NCBI GenBank assembly: GCA_025210515.1
Contig: JAOARM010000033.1
Coordinates: forward strand, 228,758-292,757
Direction: 5' to 3'
Length of the DNA stretch: 64,000 nt
Source: Vallitalea sp.
GTDB taxonomy: Bacteria; Bacillota; Clostridia; Lachnospirales; Vallitaleaceae
In this document: positions 18,898-28,661 of the stretch, piece after piece
How the letters are laid out: the number at the start of each line of letters is the position of its first letter
Position numbering within the stretch: the stretch's first letter is position 1
Notes under the pieces: model-generated
What the model was told of the DNA's origin: nothing
Databases searched by the model: none
The model's input: only the letters and a program-made list of their open reading frames with translations
Translations under genes and position numbers: made by a program

Positions 18898-19758
18898 TCA
18901 TTTTGCCTTATTCTTACTCAATGTAATAACTCCTACTTCAGGTTTATTGAATATCCTTATTGGTGCGATACTATTACCTAATCCTCTATTTACAATCATA
19001 TTAACATCATTATAATTGTATTTTCCTCCATCGTATTTAGGAAATAATCCTTGATTAGGAGCTATGATACCTCCTATAAATGGCAGTCGTATTTGTCCTC
19101 CATGAGCATGTCCACATAAGATTAAATCAATATTTCTTTGTTTATATACTTCAAATAATTCTGGTCTATGGGACAATAATATTGTAATATCTTCTTTCTT
19201 ATTATCCTTTAACAGCATATCAATTTTCTCAATTACTTTGTTATAACTATTAATTGGTTTAGAATACTCGTTATAGTATTTTGCTGGATCATCAATTCCT
19301 AAGATGTTTATTATTTTATTATTGTTGTTGATTTTAATTTTATCATCACTAAGAATATTTACTCCTAAATTCTCAATATCTACTCTTAGTTCACCATATT
19401 TTCCTGACCACCATTCATGATTTCCTGTTACATAATATACAGGGGCAATATCAACTAGTTTTTCAATTAACATTATAGCATTAGCTTTATTATAGCGTCT
19501 CCTATCAATCAAATCTCCTGTAATAACTATAATATTAGGTTCTTGTTTTTCTATCACGTTAACTAATCTTTTCTGTCCCTTACCGAATAATTTATTATGT
19601 ACATCAGAAATATGGACTATGCTAAATCCTTCAAACTCACTAGGGAGTTCTTTTATGCTTAAATTATAATCTGTTACTTGTATCCAATTATTTTCAATGT
19701 ATAAAAAAACTATTAAAAAAATAATAATACCTAATCTTCTCCATTTTTTTCTTATCAT
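18898..19758 (-). CDS. Membrane-anchored metallophosphoesterase (YkuE-like)
   Basis: 286 residues with one N-terminal membrane span (about 8-24) and a calcineurin-like domain. Metal ligands are visible in ISDVHNKL (D-x-H), ITGDLIDRR, VTGNHEWW, LSHRPELF and CGHAHGGQIR. The order matches YkuE/YaeI-type enzymes, some of which cleave UDP-diacylglycerol lipids; substrate here is inferred only. One of four phosphoesterases in the array, and similar in architecture to the one at 52403-53173. Confidence 0.88.
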   Translation of the reverse strand: MIRKKWRRLGIIIFLIVFLYIENNWIQVTDYNLSIKELPSEFEGFSIVHISDVHNKLFGKGQKRLVNVIEKQEPNIIVITGDLIDRRRYNKANAIMLIEKLVDIAPVYYVTGNHEWWSGKYGELRVDIENLGVNILSDDKIKINNNNKIINILGIDDPAKYYNEYSKPINSYNKVIEKIDMLLKDNKKEDITILLSHRPELFEVYKQRNIDLILCGHAHGGQIRLPFIGGIIAPNQGLFPKYDGGKYNYNDVNMIVNRGLGNSIAPIRIFNKPEVGVITLSKNKAK

Positions 19759-19810
19759 AAATAATACCTACACCTCTTATATTATTATCTTATATACCAT
19801 ATTCACTAAG

Positions 19811-20059
19811 CTACTTATTCCTTGATCTTTCTTTATATAACATATCATAATCAATTTCAATATCTTCAAGTTTCTGAGAAATCCACAACTTAGCTTCGTC
19901 TAATGATTTGTTATATATATGTACTCCTAATGTATTTAAGAAAAAATCTAATACTTCTTCTGCTGCAATAATGCCTATCTTTTCATCTCTACTATCTTCA
20001 AAGAAATCTTGTATTTCACTAATTAGTTTGTTTTTATCTTTTTTCTTTAAATTAAACAT
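19811..20059 (-). CDS. DUF2164 family protein
   Basis: 82 residues, helical. The core DKNKLISEIQDFFEDSRDEKIG and later AEEVLDFFLNTLGVHIYNK match DUF2164, a small cytosolic family of unknown function often found as a single gene. An AAGGAGA ribosome-binding site precedes the ATG. Length is normal for the family. Confidence 0.8.
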   Translation of the reverse strand: MFNLKKKDKNKLISEIQDFFEDSRDEKIGIIAAEEVLDFFLNTLGVHIYNKSLDEAKLWISQKLEDIEIDYDMLYKERSRNK

Positions 20060-20132
20060 ACTATTTTCTCCTTATTGTATTATTATCAAAATGTTATTCC
20101 AGTATATTTATTTATAGACATGATTCCATTAA

Positions 20133-20501
20133 TCATTCAATACTCATATGTTTTTCATTGAAGTAAATGACTACATAAGAAATTATTAAGGCAATACTAG
20201 TTGCTATTATATCATTCAAATCAAATATACTATTAAAAAACATATCATGAATAATTTCTGAACACAAACTAATTATCCATATAACAACAGATACTATGAA
20301 AATATCTTTAATTGTACAATTTAATTTAAATAGGGTGTATAAATAAAGTACGAACCATGCCGCACCAATATTTGGAGTAATACCTAGTATAAAATTATAT
20401 GTACTCATATCACTAAATGTTGTTCCTCTTAAAATAACAGTTCCACTCCATAGAATAATACCAATTACACCGAAAACTTTTGTTATACCTAAGCTTTTCA
20501 T
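20133..20501 (-). CDS. Small polytopic membrane protein (VanZ-like topology)
   Basis: 122 residues with four hydrophobic segments. LRGTTFSDMSTYNFILGITPNIGAAW precedes a late FDLNDIIATSIALIISY. The last motif, an acidic pair just before the final helix, resembles VanZ-like and related DUF2809-type membrane proteins. Function unknown. Confidence 0.6.
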   Translation of the reverse strand: MKSLGITKVFGVIGIILWSGTVILRGTTFSDMSTYNFILGITPNIGAAWFVLYLYTLFKLNCTIKDIFIVSVVIWIISLCSEIIHDMFFNSIFDLNDIIATSIALIISYVVIYFNEKHMSIE

Positions 20502-20622
20502 AAAGAATTTTCTCTCCTTTTAATTAAACTAAATTCGCTATACTTAACTTATCTCTAATATTAACCCCAACCATGTTTATATTATTCATATTGCTCCTAT
20601 TAACATAATATTCACTATTTAA

Positions 20623-21093
20623 TTAGAGTTGTATATTATCTCTTTCCATAAAGTGCGCAGAACAGTCACATTTGAATCCACATTCTTTGTATAGATTTAA
20701 TGCTGTTGGATTATCCTTATTTACATATAATCGAATACCAGTAGCATTATTAGCGATAGCTAGTTCTTCAGCTTTTTTCATTAATTCTTTTGCAAATCCC
20801 TTCCTACGATAAGAAGGTTGAACCCATAATTCATCTACATAAATATGTCCTCTACCATTATATTTACCTACTTTAGGTAGATATATAAGTGAAATCCACG
20901 CAACAAACTTATGCTCTATTTCAATTGCAAATATATGCAAATTAGAATTATTCAGTTCTTGTAAAATCTCTAAATTAACATTATCAATTGATTTTTCATC
21001 ATCATTTCTCTCTATTCCATTAACTCTCCAAAAAATCATATCATCAAATAAATTATAATTTTTTTCATTAATTTTAACTATTTTATATTTCAT
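20623..21093 (-). CDS. GNAT family N-acetyltransferase
   Basis: About 156 residues from MKYKIVKINEKNYNLF. The CoA-binding loop is VQPSYRRKGFAKELMKKAEEL and motif B is KDNPTALNLYKECGFK, a complete GNAT core. The ATG overlaps the stop codon of the upstream kinase-like gene as TAATG, so the two are translationally coupled and behave as one two-gene cassette. Substrate unknown. Confidence 0.88.
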   Translation of the reverse strand: MKYKIVKINEKNYNLFDDMIFWRVNGIERNDDEKSIDNVNLEILQELNNSNLHIFAIEIEHKFVAWISLIYLPKVGKYNGRGHIYVDELWVQPSYRRKGFAKELMKKAEELAIANNATGIRLYVNKDNPTALNLYKECGFKCDCSAHFMERDNIQL

Positions 21094-21602
21094 TATATAT
21101 CCGCTCCACATATATCTACTATATTCTGTGCTGCCTGCTTAGGAGTAATTAAACTTACATCAATTTTAATACTCTTTATATTCTTATATAAATTTACTCT
21201 CTCGAAACTACGTTCAATTACATCATTTGTCCTAATCTTATTATTTATATCATTTGCGAGTCTTTTTCTTAATGCATCTTCTGTAGCTGTAAGTGTAAAT
21301 ATATATAATTCAAATTCTAAATCATATAGAGTATCTATAACATCATTTATAATTGATTCTTTATGCATTACCCAACAAAAAATCACATTTTCGTATATGG
21401 AACACCCCAAGAAATTTCTAAGCATATGTGTTATATTACTCATAACTAAATTTTTAGTTTCCTCCGTAACAACGAATGGATTCATATTCCAACACCAATC
21501 ACCATCTAGAAACACACTTGGTTTTAGTATCTTTAATAGCTCGTTACATGTTGTAGTTTTTCCAATTCCCATTGTACCATTTATCATAATCAATTTTTTC
21601 AT
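21093..21602 (-). CDS. P-loop nucleotide kinase-like ATPase
   Basis: 169 residues. Walker A is INGTMGIGKTTTCNELL (about 8-24), FLDGDWCWNMNPF follows as a likely substrate-binding acidic segment, and a lid-like basic helix LRKRLANDINNKIRTND sits near residue 115. The layout resembles chloramphenicol phosphotransferase-like and adenylate-kinase-like small kinases. It is coupled by TAATG to the following GNAT gene. Substrate unknown. Confidence 0.75.
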   Translation of the reverse strand: MKKLIMINGTMGIGKTTTCNELLKILKPSVFLDGDWCWNMNPFVVTEETKNLVMSNITHMLRNFLGCSIYENVIFCWVMHKESIINDVIDTLYDLEFELYIFTLTATEDALRKRLANDINNKIRTNDVIERSFERVNLYKNIKSIKIDVSLITPKQAAQNIVDICGADI

Positions 21603-21633
21603 TTTATCACTCCATAAAGCTATTAACTATACT

Positions 21634-22578
21634 CTACTTTAATCCATTCAATCTAATAATATCTAATTCGCTAGCAGTAAATACTTTTTCTTGAAATAAT
21701 TTCATATATTCCCCAGAAACAGGACTATTAAAAACAAGAACATCATCTGAATTAATAGTTACTTTAATACCATTATCATACAATTTTCTAATTGGATGAG
21801 TCTTTATTGATTCTACTCTTCCAAGTATCACATTACTTGTGGGACATACATTAAGCTGAATATCATGGTCACTTAACCAATTCATAACTTGTTGAGATTT
21901 GGTTGCTGATATTCCGTGCTGAACCTCATCTAACTCCAATTCAGAAACAGCTCTCTTTACTGAATCAGCATCTCCCCATTCCCCTACATGTGCCTTCAAA
22001 ACTAATCCTTTATCTTTAGCCTTACGATAAATTCCTTTAAAATTCTCAATTGGTTGTGCTAACTCATCACCATATAAATCAATTGAATAAAAACAATCAT
22101 AATCCCAAAATGGTTCAATCCATTTCTCTAAGTCTTCAATTTTACAGTGACGAGACAATCCTAACTGCAACCTAAAATCTATATTTGGTGCAATCATATG
22201 GTGGGTTGAATTAAAAACGTTTATTAATTCTTCAACATTGTCATCATAAAAACAACTATTAGCCCAGATATCTTCCCCCATCTCAAGAATTGTGATTCCA
22301 TCACTTGCTGCTTGAGCAAAACTTGCTTCTAATGCTAACAATCTACCATTCTTACCTTCAAAAATATTTCCTAAATTCTCATTAACCCATTTATGCATCT
22401 CATCCATACTAGTAAGCTTATGATCCAAAGAAGAAATCTTCTTACCAGTTTTTCTATATATGTACTCTTTATTTCCACCGAGATAAAAGTGATTATGCAA
22501 ATCGGCTTTTGGTATTTCCCGCAAAGTTTCTATATCATTTGCTACTAATGCATTAATAAATTTATTATTATAATCCAT
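21634..22578 (-). CDS. Adenosine deaminase family protein
   Basis: 314 residues, a TIM-barrel amidohydrolase of the ADA family. Metal ligands are HNH in KADLHNHFYLGG, His in LKAHVGEWGD (with the catalytic Glu), His in VQHGISAT, and Asp in TINSDDVLVF. The N-terminus is slightly shorter than in classical ADA and the substrate pocket differs, so deamination of adenosine is probable but not certain (adenine or modified nucleosides are alternatives). An AGGAGG-like site precedes the ATG. Confidence 0.83.
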   Translation of the reverse strand: MDYNNKFINALVANDIETLREIPKADLHNHFYLGGNKEYIYRKTGKKISSLDHKLTSMDEMHKWVNENLGNIFEGKNGRLLALEASFAQAASDGITILEMGEDIWANSCFYDDNVEELINVFNSTHHMIAPNIDFRLQLGLSRHCKIEDLEKWIEPFWDYDCFYSIDLYGDELAQPIENFKGIYRKAKDKGLVLKAHVGEWGDADSVKRAVSELELDEVQHGISATKSQQVMNWLSDHDIQLNVCPTSNVILGRVESIKTHPIRKLYDNGIKVTINSDDVLVFNSPVSGEYMKLFQEKVFTASELDIIRLNGLK

Positions 22579-22614
22579 TTTTCCCTCCTATATAAATTAG
22601 TAAACTATCTTACT

Positions 22615-22968
22615 TTAATACTCTCGTTCAAAATCATAGAACTTATTCCCTTGAAATGTTAACTTACCTCTATCACCTTCAGCAATCATACCAAACTCTG
22701 AACCATTCATTTTTAATTCTAACCGATCATTACTTTCAAACTGAAATGTAACATAATAATAAGTGTATGCTCTATTCATATTAGAATCATTTGCTCTTCT
22801 TGAGATTTTTGTTCTTTTTGATACCGCTTTAGCGCTTACAGTTAATTTTGGTTGAGACCTGTTATAACTTACTTCTTTTATCCCTCTAATAATTTGTATA
22901 ATAATTATAATAAACACAAATACAAAAATTATTGGAACAATCATACTTATAATCTGAAACTGCATCAT
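22615..22968 (-). CDS. DUF2500 family membrane protein
   Basis: 117 residues. An N-terminal membrane span (about 6-27) is followed by a beta-rich soluble domain with LTVSAKAVSKRT, YYVTFQFESNDRLEL and GDRGKLTFQGNKFYDFER. The pattern fits DUF2500, a family of small anchored proteins of unknown function. Two adjacent Met codons make the exact start ambiguous. Confidence 0.8.
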   Translation of the reverse strand: MMQFQIISMIVPIIFVFVFIIIIIQIIRGIKEVSYNRSQPKLTVSAKAVSKRTKISRRANDSNMNRAYTYYYVTFQFESNDRLELKMNGSEFGMIAEGDRGKLTFQGNKFYDFEREY

Positions 22969-22992
22969 TATATATCTTCCTCTCTTTTGGCT

Positions 22993-23667
22993 TTATTTTG
23001 AATCTACCTTATCTAGTCTTAAAAATGTTAATCCATACAAGAAAGTATAAATTAATGTTAATAATATACCATACATCATAGTAAAGAGTATTGATTCAAA
23101 ATTAATATTTTCTAATACACTAGTAATTAGACTTAACGGATTTAATATCATATCCCAACTATTCCAACGAATAAACCTCCCCAAATATATTCCAAAACTA
23201 CTTAAATATAGTACTCCTATAGTGAATAACCAGACAATAATTTTATTTGTTAACTTATGAATAATTCCATTGACAATGAACAAAGACAAAAATCCTACAA
23301 ATAAACTTGTCCATATAAAAACTGAATGTATCACAAGATCTACCCAAGTTAGTAAACTATGACTATTTCTCAGATGTATATAATCTGTTAACATATAGGG
23401 AGCATTTGGATAAAACAATAACCAAATCATACCTAAAAACACAAGTATAAATCCACTCCTATTAACCTTTGAATGTATATATCTCATTATCAAAGAAATT
23501 CCTAAAGGTATCCATGAAAGAAATAAATTCCATATTAAAAAAAGATATTTAGGCGTTCCTATCCTTAACCATCTAATTACAAGCATTAAACATCCAAAAA
23601 AAGATAATAAGAATAATAGAAAAATACTAATTAGTATATACTTATATTTTTCAAGAACATTCTTCAT
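22993..23667 (-). CDS. DUF1361 family membrane protein
   Basis: 224 residues with about six membrane spans. The family-typical segments LFLIWNLFLSWIPL, WLLFYPNAPYMLTDYIHL and LGRFIRWNSWDMILNP are all present. DUF1361 proteins are integral membrane proteins of unknown function found widely in Firmicutes. The gene is complete and follows its own ribosome-binding site. Confidence 0.85.
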   Translation of the reverse strand: MKNVLEKYKYILISIFLLFLLSFFGCLMLVIRWLRIGTPKYLFLIWNLFLSWIPLGISLIMRYIHSKVNRSGFILVFLGMIWLLFYPNAPYMLTDYIHLRNSHSLLTWVDLVIHSVFIWTSLFVGFLSLFIVNGIIHKLTNKIIVWLFTIGVLYLSSFGIYLGRFIRWNSWDMILNPLSLITSVLENINFESILFTMMYGILLTLIYTFLYGLTFLRLDKVDSK

Positions 23668-23841
23668 AATATCAACTCCATAAGTTATATATATATGGAT
23701 AAATTATATCCCATATATTAATATATTATTACCTATCTTGTTACATTGCCAATGCATACCGAACTACATTTTCACTATTGCGACAAATTGATATAATATG
23801 ATAATTTGTTTTAGATAAGCTATAACTGTAAATCTTTAGAG

Positions 23842-24429
23842 CTAAATTTTTTCACAACTAAAAAAGAAGAAATCGTCGTCTATAATCTTTTCAACTTGAA
23901 AGTTGTGATGATAACAAAGTTCATTTAGTATATCATCTTTTGGTATGGCATCTCTATCAATATTATATCCAATTTTTTTGTGATGTTCATATATTCCTTC
24001 ACGAGTTCTTGTGTGAATTACTGATAGTTTACCGCCTTGCTTTAAGTTATTCTTTGCATTTAAAAACACACTATCTAAATCCTCAAAATGTGGAATACTA
24101 TTGAATATTATTATGAAATCAAACTTCTCTTTTAATATTATTGGTCTTTCGAAGTTCCATACCTTCATTTCAACATTACTATATTTTCTTGAAAATTCCT
24201 CTAACATCTTTTCTGATATATCAATTGCTGTATAAGTTTTTACAGGTATACTCATCAGTAAAGGATATAATACCCCTGTTCCACAAGCTACATCAAGAAT
24301 ACAATCTTCTTTACTTATATTCAACAATCTAATTGACTCTTTCATAATCCTAAGCTTATTTTCATCTACACTATTAATCCACTCTTTATATTGTTCATTA
24401 AAATATTCTTTTTGATTTATAATTTCCAT
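23842..24429 (-). CDS. Class I SAM-dependent methyltransferase
   Basis: 195 residues. Motif I is ILDVACGTGVLYPLL, the acidic post-I residue is in TAIDISEKMLEEF, and motif IV is FDFIIIFNSIPHFED. The Rossmann fold occupies nearly the whole protein; no added substrate domain is visible. Substrate (small molecule or other) unknown. Confidence 0.85.
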   Translation of the reverse strand: MEIINQKEYFNEQYKEWINSVDENKLRIMKESIRLLNISKEDCILDVACGTGVLYPLLMSIPVKTYTAIDISEKMLEEFSRKYSNVEMKVWNFERPIILKEKFDFIIIFNSIPHFEDLDSVFLNAKNNLKQGGKLSVIHTRTREGIYEHHKKIGYNIDRDAIPKDDILNELCYHHNFQVEKIIDDDFFFFSCEKI

Positions 24430-24744
24430 TTGTTAACCTTTCCCTCAAAGAAATTGATATTGTTATATAAAATATTATATTAATACATTACTTAAGTAAA
24501 CATATATATAATACAAAAATTACTATTATTTCAATATACTTTATATTCGTCATATAATTACATATGTAAAAAAATAATATTTTCTTTAATTATTACATGT
24601 ATTTCATGCTTATGCAATATTTGTTATGATATGTATAGTTATTTTGCTATATCTCGTTGTTTAACCAACTCTCTAATTAAGGAATCATTTCTGCATAGCT
24701 TCTAATACCAAACCAAGATAAATTATATGCTTGCTTTAAACATA
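24430..24744. other. 315-bp AT-rich gap with no intact gene
   Basis: Very AT-rich. On the minus strand a short frame near 24680-24730 reads YNLSWFGIRSYAEMIP before a stop; this could be a gene remnant but cannot be assigned. No clear attC-like repeat seen. Confidence 0.4.
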
Positions 24745-25887
24745 TTAATTTAAAGCATTAAGTGATTTACGTCTTAATTTATCTGCGTACATCCTATGAT
24801 CTACTTCAGCAATTAGCTGTTCCATAGTCATTGTATTATCTTTTTCAACTAATAGTTGCCCATAACTTAGTTCTATATTGTACTTATCATTAAGCTTGTT
24901 ATACTTTTCTAATGCAGCTTTAATACGTTCAATTATACGGTTAGTAAATTCATACCGATGCTCAATCAACATAATAAATTCATCCCCTCCATAACGGCAT
25001 ACTAGATCTTCTACATTAGTGTAATTAAGTAATATCTCAGATACTACTTGCAATACTTTATCTCCTTCGATATGTCCATATGTATCATTAATAGATTTAA
25101 AGTCATTCAAATCCATAACAACAAGACAGAAGGATTCATTTTTTTTCATTTTATCTTGTAATCTTATTTCAAAATTATGTCTTGTATAGAGACAAGTTAG
25201 AGAATCTCTCATCATTTCATCTCTTTCTAACAACAAAAATACAAAAAATAGACCTATGGTATGAGATGGCATAGAAAAAGATGTACCATTTAATATTAAT
25301 TGAAGAGTCATTCCCATAATAGGTGCAATAAAATATAGACCTATGGCTTTAAATACCCTTGTAGACATTCTCTTTTTATCTTTAAAGAATAATATAACTA
25401 CTATTAGCATAAAGAAATACATAAATAATGCATTAGTATAAATCAAAATTCCTCTATAATAATTATTTTGAGCATCTACATAGAATAGAGAACCTGGTAC
25501 AAAAAAATTATATATTACAGATATAACACCTAGATAAGTTGGAATCATATAATAATAAAATTTTATTCTATTAGTCTTTTTATTTCTATAAATTTTATAA
25601 TCTAAATAAGCAAAACCAAAGCATCCTGGTAATGATATAAATCCTAAATATATGGAACTAGTACAATAACGAATTGGAATTAATGAAGTATTACCTATTT
25701 CTACTAAGCTTAAAGAAATTGATTCTACTATTATTAATAATGATATCGTTATAAGAGCTCTTTTGAATATTTTTTTGGAATATTCTTTTTTTCTGTGTTG
25801 TACATGAATGTATATAAACATTACTACGTTAAATATCAATGCATAAATTAATATATCGATACGTACAGCTAATTTTATTAAATTCAT
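24745..25887 (-). CDS. Membrane-bound GGDEF protein (putative diguanylate cyclase)
   Basis: 380 residues. About seven membrane spans (residues 10-220) form a sensor domain similar to the 7TM N-terminal module of histidine kinases. A GGDEF domain follows (about 228-375) with VMDLNDFKSINDTYGH and intact CRYGGDEF (GGDEF at 300-304). The inhibitory I-site RxxD expected just upstream is NVED here, so feedback inhibition by c-di-GMP may be lost. It is large for a cassette gene. Confidence 0.88.
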   Translation of the reverse strand: MNLIKLAVRIDILIYALIFNVVMFIYIHVQHRKKEYSKKIFKRALITISLLIIVESISLSLVEIGNTSLIPIRYCTSSIYLGFISLPGCFGFAYLDYKIYRNKKTNRIKFYYYMIPTYLGVISVIYNFFVPGSLFYVDAQNNYYRGILIYTNALFMYFFMLIVVILFFKDKKRMSTRVFKAIGLYFIAPIMGMTLQLILNGTSFSMPSHTIGLFFVFLLLERDEMMRDSLTCLYTRHNFEIRLQDKMKKNESFCLVVMDLNDFKSINDTYGHIEGDKVLQVVSEILLNYTNVEDLVCRYGGDEFIMLIEHRYEFTNRIIERIKAALEKYNKLNDKYNIELSYGQLLVEKDNTMTMEQLIAEVDHRMYADKLRRKSLNALN

Positions 25888-26171
25888 TTACAAAACTCCT
25901 ATCAGAAATATTTATTAAATTTATTTTATTATTTAATATAATTGAATGCAATATATTTAACACAAAAATAATATCCAGAATTCTTTTTTAAACTTGTGAA
26001 TGCTTACAATTCTAAATTAGTGATTAATGTATAATCCTACTATTTAAAATAGCAGAAAAACTATTCGTATGTTAATTATAACTCTTAATAAACTTTATAT
26101 ACTGCTTATCTTTTGTATAGAAGGAATTCTTAAATTTGAAAACACTCAAGTCAATCACTCTATCAATTTTT

Positions 26172-26645
26172 TTATCCGTGGAAATGTTTCTTCATCTGCC
26201 CAACATGTATATAATTCAAAAATTTTATCTTCTCTATTTTATCATTAATAAAATCAAATAATACTTTTAGACACTTCTTATTTGCTTTATATGTATCAAA
26301 ATTTATTTTCTTTAATTTTCCATTATATTCAAATTCACCAAAATTAGGTGATACCCTATAAACATATGGATTTGCAAAATGTTGTTTGATTCTTATATAA
26401 TCATCACTTAGTTTATCAATATATATTCCCGCAGCATCTTCATATGTTTCATATATAATTGTATCGACTAAATCATTTGGCTCAGCAACTATTTCATTTG
26501 GAATACCTTCATCGCTATTAGAGATGCTTTTAATCATAATCCTCTTGGGTGGTTCATTAACTAATTGTGACTCTTTAGCTGGTAAATCACCGAAAGAACC
26601 TAATTCAAGAACTCTTGGGGAACCTATATGATAAAACATACTCAT
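26172..26645 (-). CDS. Hypothetical protein
   Basis: 157 residues with no membrane span. Early on it reads FYHIGSPRVLELGSFGDLPA; it later contains HFANPYVYRVSPNFGEFEY and ends in HVGQMKKHFHG. Not assignable to a family by eye. It lies in the same orientation as neighbours, 42 bp after the upstream phosphoesterase. Confidence 0.6.
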   Translation of the reverse strand: MSMFYHIGSPRVLELGSFGDLPAKESQLVNEPPKRIMIKSISNSDEGIPNEIVAEPNDLVDTIIYETYEDAAGIYIDKLSDDYIRIKQHFANPYVYRVSPNFGEFEYNGKLKKINFDTYKANKKCLKVLFDFINDKIEKIKFLNYIHVGQMKKHFHG

Positions 26646-26687
26646 ATTTAACCCCCTGCTTTCTATAAAAGACTCTTAAATATTGAA

Positions 26688-27443
26688 TCACTCAATTCCA
26701 TAAAAAACTTTACATATGAATTCTTTTTCTGGTATATTGCTATTCTTCATGTCATTAACAATAGATTGTTTATTATACTCTACCTTCTTAAAAGTTATAT
26801 TGTATCCCTCTGAGAAAAATTCAGCAATACAGTATCTGGCAAAATTATCATGAGAACATCCTAATGATCCTGGATTAATAAATCGTCTCCCACTTACATT
26901 CACTATACAATCATGATATGGATGATGATGACCATAAAAAACTAATTTTTCAGTACTATCTTTAAAAAGGTCTGTTAAATTATTAGGACTTTGATCTTTA
27001 CATATTGGTTTAAAACTATTATTATCTCTAATATTTGAATCTAAAGGATAATGCTGTAGTAAAACTTCCATACCATTAAATTTTTCTTTTAGTATATATG
27101 GCAAATCTTTTATGACATCTATATATTTCGTTCCTAACTCAGATTTAACCCATAGCTGATGCTTTAGTTCATGTTCTGGTATAAATGTTTTTAATTTATC
27201 TTCATCAGAAACATAATAATGCTCATGATTTCCCATTAACATAACAACATTATTCTGGAGTAATAAGTCTAATGTTTCTTTAGGATATGGTCCAATAGCT
27301 ATTGAATCTCCTAAATGATATATATTCGTACAACCTTCTATTTCAATATCATTTATTACTTGCTTTAAAGCTAATAAATTTCCATGTGCATCTGTCATAA
27401 CTGCTATCTTTATTGAATTACTATTTAATTTCAATATAATCAC
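26688..27443 (-). CDS. Metallophosphoesterase family protein (YfcE-like)
   Basis: 251 residues. Calcineurin-like metal ligands are visible: MTDAHGNLLAL (D-x-H), HLGDSIAIGPYP, MLMGNHEHY, and the terminal YGHHHPY. It has no membrane anchor. The YfcE-type fold hydrolyses phosphomonoesters or diesters; substrate unknown. It resembles the phosphoesterase at 36406-37161 in size and layout. Confidence 0.87.
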   Translation of the reverse strand: MIILKLNSNSIKIAVMTDAHGNLLALKQVINDIEIEGCTNIYHLGDSIAIGPYPKETLDLLLQNNVVMLMGNHEHYYVSDEDKLKTFIPEHELKHQLWVKSELGTKYIDVIKDLPYILKEKFNGMEVLLQHYPLDSNIRDNNSFKPICKDQSPNNLTDLFKDSTEKLVFYGHHHPYHDCIVNVSGRRFINPGSLGCSHDNFARYCIAEFFSEGYNITFKKVEYNKQSIVNDMKNSNIPEKEFICKVFYGIE

Positions 27444-27474
27444 CTACCTTAAATTAATCACCAATAAAGACAAT

Positions 27475-27945
27475 CTACAATTTAATCAAATCATTATATT
27501 TTAGCTTATACTCTTTTATTATTCTCATTACTGGTGGACTTATCGTAGAAGGAATTTCATTGATACCAAAATACTTCACTTCTTTACCTTCAGTTTTGTC
27601 AACTTCTATTATTCCCTTATATTTTTTACATACATAAGTCACCGTCACATTATATACCTCATTACCATCTGGGTACTTGTAGTATAATTCTTCACCTGAA
27701 TATACATTAAATAATGTTAGCTCCAAGCATTCTATGCCCGTTTCCTCTTGAACTTCTCTAATTGCATTTTCTTCTAGGGTCTCTCCTAATTCCATCATCC
27801 CACCTGGCAACCCCCACATATCGTTATCTTGCCTATGGTGTAATAATATTTTGTTATGTTTGTCCATAATAATAACATTAGCTCCACATGCTATTAGTGG
27901 TCTAGTTCCAACTAATTCTCTTAAATCTTGTAAATAATTAGCCAT
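27475..27945 (-). CDS. Nudix hydrolase
   Basis: About 156 residues from MANYLQDLRELVGTRPLIAC. The ATG at 27945 follows AAAGGAGG, so the ATG seven codons upstream is unlikely. A canonical Nudix box is present: GGMMELGETLEENAIREV followed by QEETGIE. The N-terminal YLQDLRELVG is typical of the Firmicute Nudix subgroup annotated as ADP-ribose/dNTP pyrophosphatases. Substrate unknown. Confidence 0.9.
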   Translation of the reverse strand: MANYLQDLRELVGTRPLIACGANVIIMDKHNKILLHHRQDNDMWGLPGGMMELGETLEENAIREVQEETGIECLELTLFNVYSGEELYYKYPDGNEVYNVTVTYVCKKYKGIIEVDKTEGKEVKYFGINEIPSTISPPVMRIIKEYKLKYNDLIKL

Positions 27946-28073
27946 TGTTTCCCCTCCTTTAAACATTAGTGATTATAATAGGATTCTTCAATATAATTCT
28001 TCCAAATTTATTTACATAACTATTAATAGGTTATTTTTTGATATGATCCAAACACATAATTAGCTTAATATAG

Positions 28074-28661
28074 TTATTTAATTATTATATATTTATCATT
28101 GACTTTAATGAATTCTAAGTTTGAAGATGATAAAAAAGCTTCCCCTCCTTCTATTATTAATTTATTCAATATTTCTATATCTTTATCTGAGCGTATTTTA
28201 TATATAATACTTGATTTTATATTTCTTACACCACCAAACCAAACTTTAGGGTTTAAATATGAGATAAAATCCGCTAAATTATCATCAACATAAATATACT
28301 GAAGTATATTATTTTTATATCCTTTTACAAATCCATCGTTTTCATCAGTAATAGTATGAATGCCATCTATTTCATTCATATATATTTTCATACCGTATCC
28401 TGAGTAAATTTTTTCAGTTGCATCATCGTGTGTTACAGTTAGTTGTAATTTCCCCTCTTCATAGTTCCATAACGCTCCATTATTATTTAAACATTCCCTA
28501 TACCTATTATAAGAATAAAGGTGATAGGAAACCCTGCAAAATATTACAATAGATATAATTGAAGTTAATAAAGACGTTATTATAATCAACTTATATTTTT
28601 CTTTAGTATGTCTCTTTTCAAAAAAATTGTTTGAGTATTTTTCTTTTTCAAAATCTGTCAA
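28074..28661 (-). CDS. Hypothetical membrane-anchored protein
   Basis: 195 residues with one membrane span (about 24-46) after a lysine-rich start, then a soluble exterior domain with YEEGKLQLTVTHDDATEK. No family recognised. Confidence 0.55.
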   Translation of the reverse strand: MTDFEKEKYSNNFFEKRHTKEKYKLIIITSLLTSIISIVIFCRVSYHLYSYNRYRECLNNNGALWNYEEGKLQLTVTHDDATEKIYSGYGMKIYMNEIDGIHTITDENDGFVKGYKNNILQYIYVDDNLADFISYLNPKVWFGGVRNIKSSIIYKIRSDKDIEILNKLIIEGGEAFLSSSNLEFIKVNDKYIIIK

